From positions 1 to 9,595 of the forward strand of contig DAOUPF010000024.1 of the NCBI GenBank assembly GCA_030626265.1: 9,595 nt of DNA. The letters are read 5' to 3'. The notes below the pieces were generated by a model. The model had not been told where the DNA came from and did not search any database. It saw nothing but the letters and a program-made list of their open reading frames with translations. This stretch comes from Sulfurovum sp. (GTDB lineage Bacteria > Campylobacterota > Campylobacteria > Campylobacterales > Sulfurovaceae). A program made the translations under genes and the position numbers. Of the stretch, positions 6,805 to 9,595 are shown in pieces; the first letter of the stretch is position 1; each line of letters starts with the position of its first letter.

Positions 6805-8103
6805 ATGAATAATTATGCTGAACTTTTAGCGCCTGCTGGGAACCTTGAAAAACTTAAGATTGCTCTAGGGTATGGTGCGGATGCTGTTTATGGTAGTACG
6901 AGTACATTTTCATTGCGTATTCGCTCTGGTAAAGACTTTGATATGGAGTCATATGCCGAGGGGATAGAGTATGCTCACTCACTTGGCAAAAAAGTCTACT
7001 CTACCGTCAACAGTTTCCCCTTTAACTCACAGATAAAACTATACAAAAACCATATAGCCAAAATGGCAGAACTAGAGCCTGATGCACTGATAGTATCAAG
7101 CCCAGGGATTGTCAAGCTAGCCGCAGAGATAGCCCCAGATATACCTATACATCTGTCCACTCAGGCTAATGTGATGAATGCACTTGATGCTCAAGTGTTC
7201 TATGACCTAGGGGTCAAGCGTATCATCGTAGCGCGAGAGATCAGCCTCAAAGACTGTGAAGCTATAAAGTCTGTGATACCAGATCTGGAGTTGGAGGTGT
7301 TTGTGCATGGTTCTATGTGTTTTGCGTATAGTGGACGATGTCTAGTCTCTGCTCTCCAGACTGGTCGTGTTCCCAACCGTGGGAGCTGTGCCAATGACTG
7401 CCGTTTCCCGTATGAGATATATGCTCACAATAGAGAAAGTGGAACGACATTTAGACTAGAAGAGGAGAGTGAGGTAGGTACATATATAATGAATGCCAAA
7501 GATATGAATATGGCTTCACATATAGATGAGATACTAGCTTCTGGTGTGATAGACTCTCTCAAGATTGAGGGTAGAACCAAGTCGCCATACTATGCAGGCG
7601 TGGTGACAAAGGCATACCGTCATGCTATAGATGACTACTATGCAGGAGAGTTTGATGCGAGTAAGTATCAAGCAGAGCTAGAGACTACTCAAAATAGAGG
7701 CTTCTCTGATGCCTATCTAACCTCTAGACCTTTTGAGAGAAATGATACTCAGTCTCATGGATTTACTATCCAAAATGGCACACATCAAGTAGCAGCACTA
7801 GTCAGCGAAGATGGTAAAACATGGCGATGTAAAGACAAGAGTTGCATAGGTGACAAGGTGGAGATAGTCCTACCAGTAGGAGCTACTGTAGAGCTAGTAG
7901 ATAATGAATATGGAATGATAGAGGAGATAGATGGAAAGTATTGGCTGACACTGAAAAAGATAGTCTCTATCAAAGGCAAAGAGTTTGAGTGCATACATAG
8001 TGGTGACCTCAATGATATCGTGCTTCCAACAACTCTGCCTAGCTATGCAATTTTGCGGCGTGGGATAGATGAGGCATTGACAAAAAAAGGTTTAACACAA
8101 TAG
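6805..8103 (+). CDS. trhP: U32 peptidase-family tRNA hydroxylation protein TrhP (YegQ-like)
   Basis: TrhP is a U32 'peptidase' family enzyme that, with prephenate as a needed factor in Escherichia coli, hydroxylates uridine 34 of several tRNAs to ho5U on the way to cmo5U-type wobble bases. The 432-residue product follows the YegQ pattern closely: ELLAPAGNLEKLKIALGYGADAVY at the start, IHLSTQANVMN (115-125), REISLKD, then HGSMCFAYSGRC and NRGSCANDCR with Cys172, Cys179, Cys195 and Cys199, the four cysteines that hold an iron-sulfur cluster in this family. EEESEVGTYIMNAKDM and SLKIEGRTKSPYY (Glu255, Arg257) are typical of the TrhP branch, and a C-terminal beta domain follows. RlhA, UbiU and UbiV are relatives, but length and motifs fit TrhP best. 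Older annotations call such proteins protease or collagenase; proteolysis is not expected. AGGAA at 6796-6800 supports the start. Confidence 0.88.
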   Translation: MNNYAELLAPAGNLEKLKIALGYGADAVYGSTSTFSLRIRSGKDFDMESYAEGIEYAHSLGKKVYSTVNSFPFNSQIKLYKNHIAKMAELEPDALIVSSPGIVKLAAEIAPDIPIHLSTQANVMNALDAQVFYDLGVKRIIVAREISLKDCEAIKSVIPDLELEVFVHGSMCFAYSGRCLVSALQTGRVPNRGSCANDCRFPYEIYAHNRESGTTFRLEEESEVGTYIMNAKDMNMASHIDEILASGVIDSLKIEGRTKSPYYAGVVTKAYRHAIDDYYAGEFDASKYQAELETTQNRGFSDAYLTSRPFERNDTQSHGFTIQNGTHQVAALVSEDGKTWRCKDKSCIGDKVEIVLPVGATVELVDNEYGMIEEIDGKYWLTLKKIVSIKGKEFECIHSGDLNDIVLPTTLPSYAILRRGIDEALTKKGLTQ

Positions 8104-8151
8104 TTCTGATTTCTTATAAACATCCTAAATACAAGCACTAAGCACTATTTT

Positions 8152-8166
8152 TGCAATTCTATTGCA
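8152..8166. repeat. short inverted repeat in the trhP-purE gap
   Basis: TGCAAT and ATTGCA form a perfect 6-bp inverted repeat around TCT. It lies in the 113-bp non-coding gap 8104-8216, about 50 bp ahead of purE. The same gap contains a tandem AGCACTA pair (8134-8147) and a wider pair TTCTGAT (8104-8110) / ATCAGAA (8171-8177). It could be an operator or a weak terminator for trhP, but no U-tract follows it. Chance is possible at this length. Confidence 0.35.
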
Positions 8167-8184
8167 TAATATCAGAATAAAGAG

Positions 8185-8190
8185 TAAAAT
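8185..8190 (+). promoter_or_regulatory. candidate -10 element of purE
   Basis: TAAAAT lies 26 bp before the purE ATG, which would give a leader of about 20 nt holding the AGGA ribosome binding site at 8207-8210. No -35 is evident. A weaker alternative, CATAAT, lies near 8165-8170. The 113-bp gap after trhP is unusually wide for this region and supports an independent promoter here. Confidence 0.35.
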
Positions 8191-8216
8191 ATCAAAAATA
8201 ACAATTAGGAAAAAAT

Positions 8217-8711
8217 ATGAAATTTGTATCGATAATAATGGGAAGCAAGAGTGACTATGAAGTGATGAAGAATTGTTCAGAGACACTAAATAAGTTTGGA
8301 GTACTACATGAGATGATCATATCGTCTGCACACCGTAGTCCAGAGAGAACCAAGAACTATATCAAAGAGGCAGAAGCAAAAGGTGCACAGGTGTTCATAG
8401 CAGCAGCAGGTATGGCAGCTCACCTAGCAGGTGCTTTGGCAGCATCTACTACAAAGCCTATACTAGGTATCCCTATGGAGAGTGGACCACTAAAGGGAGA
8501 AGATGCTTTGCTGAGTACGGTGATGATGCCAGCGGGTATGCCAGTAGGTACACTAGCCATCGGAAAAGCAGGAGCAGTCAACGCTGCATACCTAGCAGTA
8601 CAGATCATGGCACTAGGTAACGATGAACTACGAGTAAAACTCCAAGAAGATAGAGTAAGCAAGAGCAAAAAAGTAGAGCTAGACTCTAGTGAAGTAGAGA
8701 TTCGTCTCTAA
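8217..8711 (+). CDS. purE: 5-(carboxyamino)imidazole ribonucleotide mutase, PurE class I
   Basis: PurE class I converts N5-CAIR to CAIR in de novo purine synthesis, usually after PurK has made N5-CAIR. The 164-residue product shows the family motifs in order: [12 protein letters not shown] (substrate phosphate binding), [10 protein letters not shown] with catalytic His39, [43 protein letters not shown], and [14 protein letters not shown]. The SAHRSP form, rather than SAHKDP, places it in class I, not the class II AIR carboxylase of animals. Length is normal for a bacterial octamer subunit. The last 25 residues are charged ([18 protein letters not shown]) and likely flexible. ATG 8217 follows AGGA at 8207-8210. 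No other purine gene is visible in the window. The downstream ATPase begins 27 bp later and may be read through from purE. Confidence 0.95.
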   Translation: MKFVSIIMGSKSDYEVMKNCSETLNKFGVLHEMIISSAHRSPERTKNYIKEAEAKGAQVFIAAAGMAAHLAGALAASTTKPILGIPMESGPLKGEDALLSTVMMPAGMPVGTLAIGKAGAVNAAYLAVQIMALGNDELRVKLQEDRVSKSKKVELDSSEVEIRL

Positions 8712-8738
8712 AATATAGGATGAATTAAAAGGTAAAAT

Positions 8739-9595
8739 ATGGAACTCCAGTTAAAAAATATCGGAATGATAAAAGAGGCTAATGTCAAGATAGGTGGGCT
8801 CACCGTTATTGCTGGGGAGAATGATACAGGGAAGAGTACTGTTGCAAGAGAATTACATTATGAAGCTAGTTCTTTTGGCAGCTTAGGAAGATACCCTATC
8901 AAATTAGGGAATAGAGCTAAATTAAATATTGATGAGAATGAAGTCGTATCTAAAAATGTAGTTTTTATTGATACTCCTAATAGTTTAGATACTTTTTCTT
9001 TTATTAAAAATGCAACACTTCTTATCCACCAACAAAGATTAAATATTCACTTATCTATGTTTAGAGTAGATTTAATATTGCAGCTATCTCAAGATATTTT
9101 GGAAAATCCTCAAAAGAATAATATATATAAGAGTATTGAATCTATAATTCAAGGTAGAGTATTTTATGATAAAAGTAAAGATGATATTTTATATGAAAAA
9201 TATTCTTTAGAAAATCAACAATTTAAGATGAAAAATACTTCAAATGGTATTAAAATGTTTGGTTTTTTACAAATTTTATTATTAAATGGATCCATTAAAG
9301 AGGATAGCATTTTAATACTAGATGAACCTGAAGTGCACTTACATCCAAAATGGCAATTGAAATATGCTGAATTGATTATAGAACTTGTAAAAAATGGTGT
9401 AAAAGTTTTAGTGAATTCTCATAGTCCTTATATGATAGAAGCACTACAAAGATACAGTGAATTAGAAAAAGTAAATGCAGACTTTTATTTAGCAGAAGAT
9501 GGTTACATCAAAAAAGAAAATGATAGTAACTCAGAAACTTTAGCAAAAATATTTGAAAAACTCTCTGAACCTTTTGATGTGTTTGAAGAGATGGA
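8739..9595 (+). CDS. AAA/ABC-type ATPase, OLD/RecF-like, 3' end beyond the window
   Basis: The reading frame is open from ATG 8739 to the window end, 285 complete codons with no stop, so the C-terminus is missing. AAAGGT at about 8727-8732 is a weak ribosome binding site. The protein starts MELQLKNIGMIKEANVKIGGLTVIAG and carries a Walker A GENDTGKST (26-34), a signature-like NTSNGIK (166-172), a Walker B ILILDEPEVHLHP (191-203, Asp195, Glu196) and an H-loop NSHSP (His228). These are the motifs of the SMC/OLD-type ATPases annotated as AAA_15 or AAA_21, found in many phage-defence and nuclease systems. The insert between Walker A and signature is short, about 130 residues, too short for long coiled coils. 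From about 8880 the DNA is much more AT-rich than its neighbours and uses TTA, ATT and AAT codons, a sign of acquisition. Function and partner are not determinable here. Confidence 0.85.
   Translation, partial: MELQLKNIGMIKEANVKIGGLTVIAGENDTGKSTVARELHYEASSFGSLGRYPIKLGNRAKLNIDENEVVSKNVVFIDTPNSLDTFSFIKNATLLIHQQRLNIHLSMFRVDLILQLSQDILENPQKNNIYKSIESIIQGRVFYDKSKDDILYEKYSLENQQFKMKNTSNGIKMFGFLQILLLNGSIKEDSILILDEPEVHLHPKWQLKYAELIIELVKNGVKVLVNSHSPYMIEALQRYSELEKVNADFYLAEDGYIKKENDSNSETLAKIFEKLSEPFDVFEEM

Noticed and set aside
6805..8103. Collagenase-like protease reading of the U32 gene
   Set aside because: The four cysteines and overall pattern match TrhP/YegQ RNA-modification enzymes; proteolysis is a historic label.
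1..9595. tRNA or rRNA genes, CRISPR arrays, insertion sequences
   Set aside because: Reading both strands I saw no cloverleaf-like run, spaced repeat array, transposase frame or long terminal inverted repeats.

Overview
The window looks like a chromosomal stretch of a Campylobacterota (former Epsilonproteobacteria) bacterium, probably of the Sulfurimonas/Sulfurovum type. The basis is the protein character: a divergent Maf with SPSR in place of SPRR, next to a class A penicillin-binding protein; a type I glutamine synthetase with Phe at the adenylylation position; moderate-to-low GC; heavy use of ATA and CTA codons; and very short intergenic gaps. Genus is inference, because no marker gene settles it.

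Layout. Positions 1-2835 (+) hold a tight set of co-directional genes: the C-terminal end of an unidentified membrane protein, maf, and mrcA (PBP1A). They are spaced by 2 bp and then a 1-bp overlap, so they are probably one transcription unit serving envelope growth. A near-perfect 28-bp palindrome at 2874-2901 lies between the convergent ends of mrcA and glnA. Positions 2908-5188 (-) hold glnA, with its own extended -10 promoter, and upstream of it a PHP-family histidinol-phosphatase-like gene. A 32-bp divergent gap leads to a Crp/Fnr-type regulator (+), whose 3' end overlaps by 16 bp the convergent 3' end of a secreted polysaccharide-deacetylase-like gene (-). A 61-bp divergent gap then leads to the U32 peptidase-family gene trhP (+). 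After 113 bp of non-coding DNA come purE (+) and, at the right edge, an AAA/ABC-type ATPase cut by the window end.

Functionally this is mainly housekeeping: cell wall synthesis (mrcA), nitrogen assimilation (glnA), histidine biosynthesis (PHP phosphatase, likely), tRNA wobble modification (trhP) and purine synthesis (purE), with one regulator and one envelope enzyme of unknown target. The only part with an accessory character is the ATPase from 8739 onward. It has OLD/RecF-like SMC-type motifs, and its composition drops from neighbour-like (about 47% GC) to very AT-rich (15-27% GC over most counted lines) inside the gene. It may be the first gene of a horizontally acquired module, possibly a defence system, lying beyond the window. 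No complete novel system is visible here.
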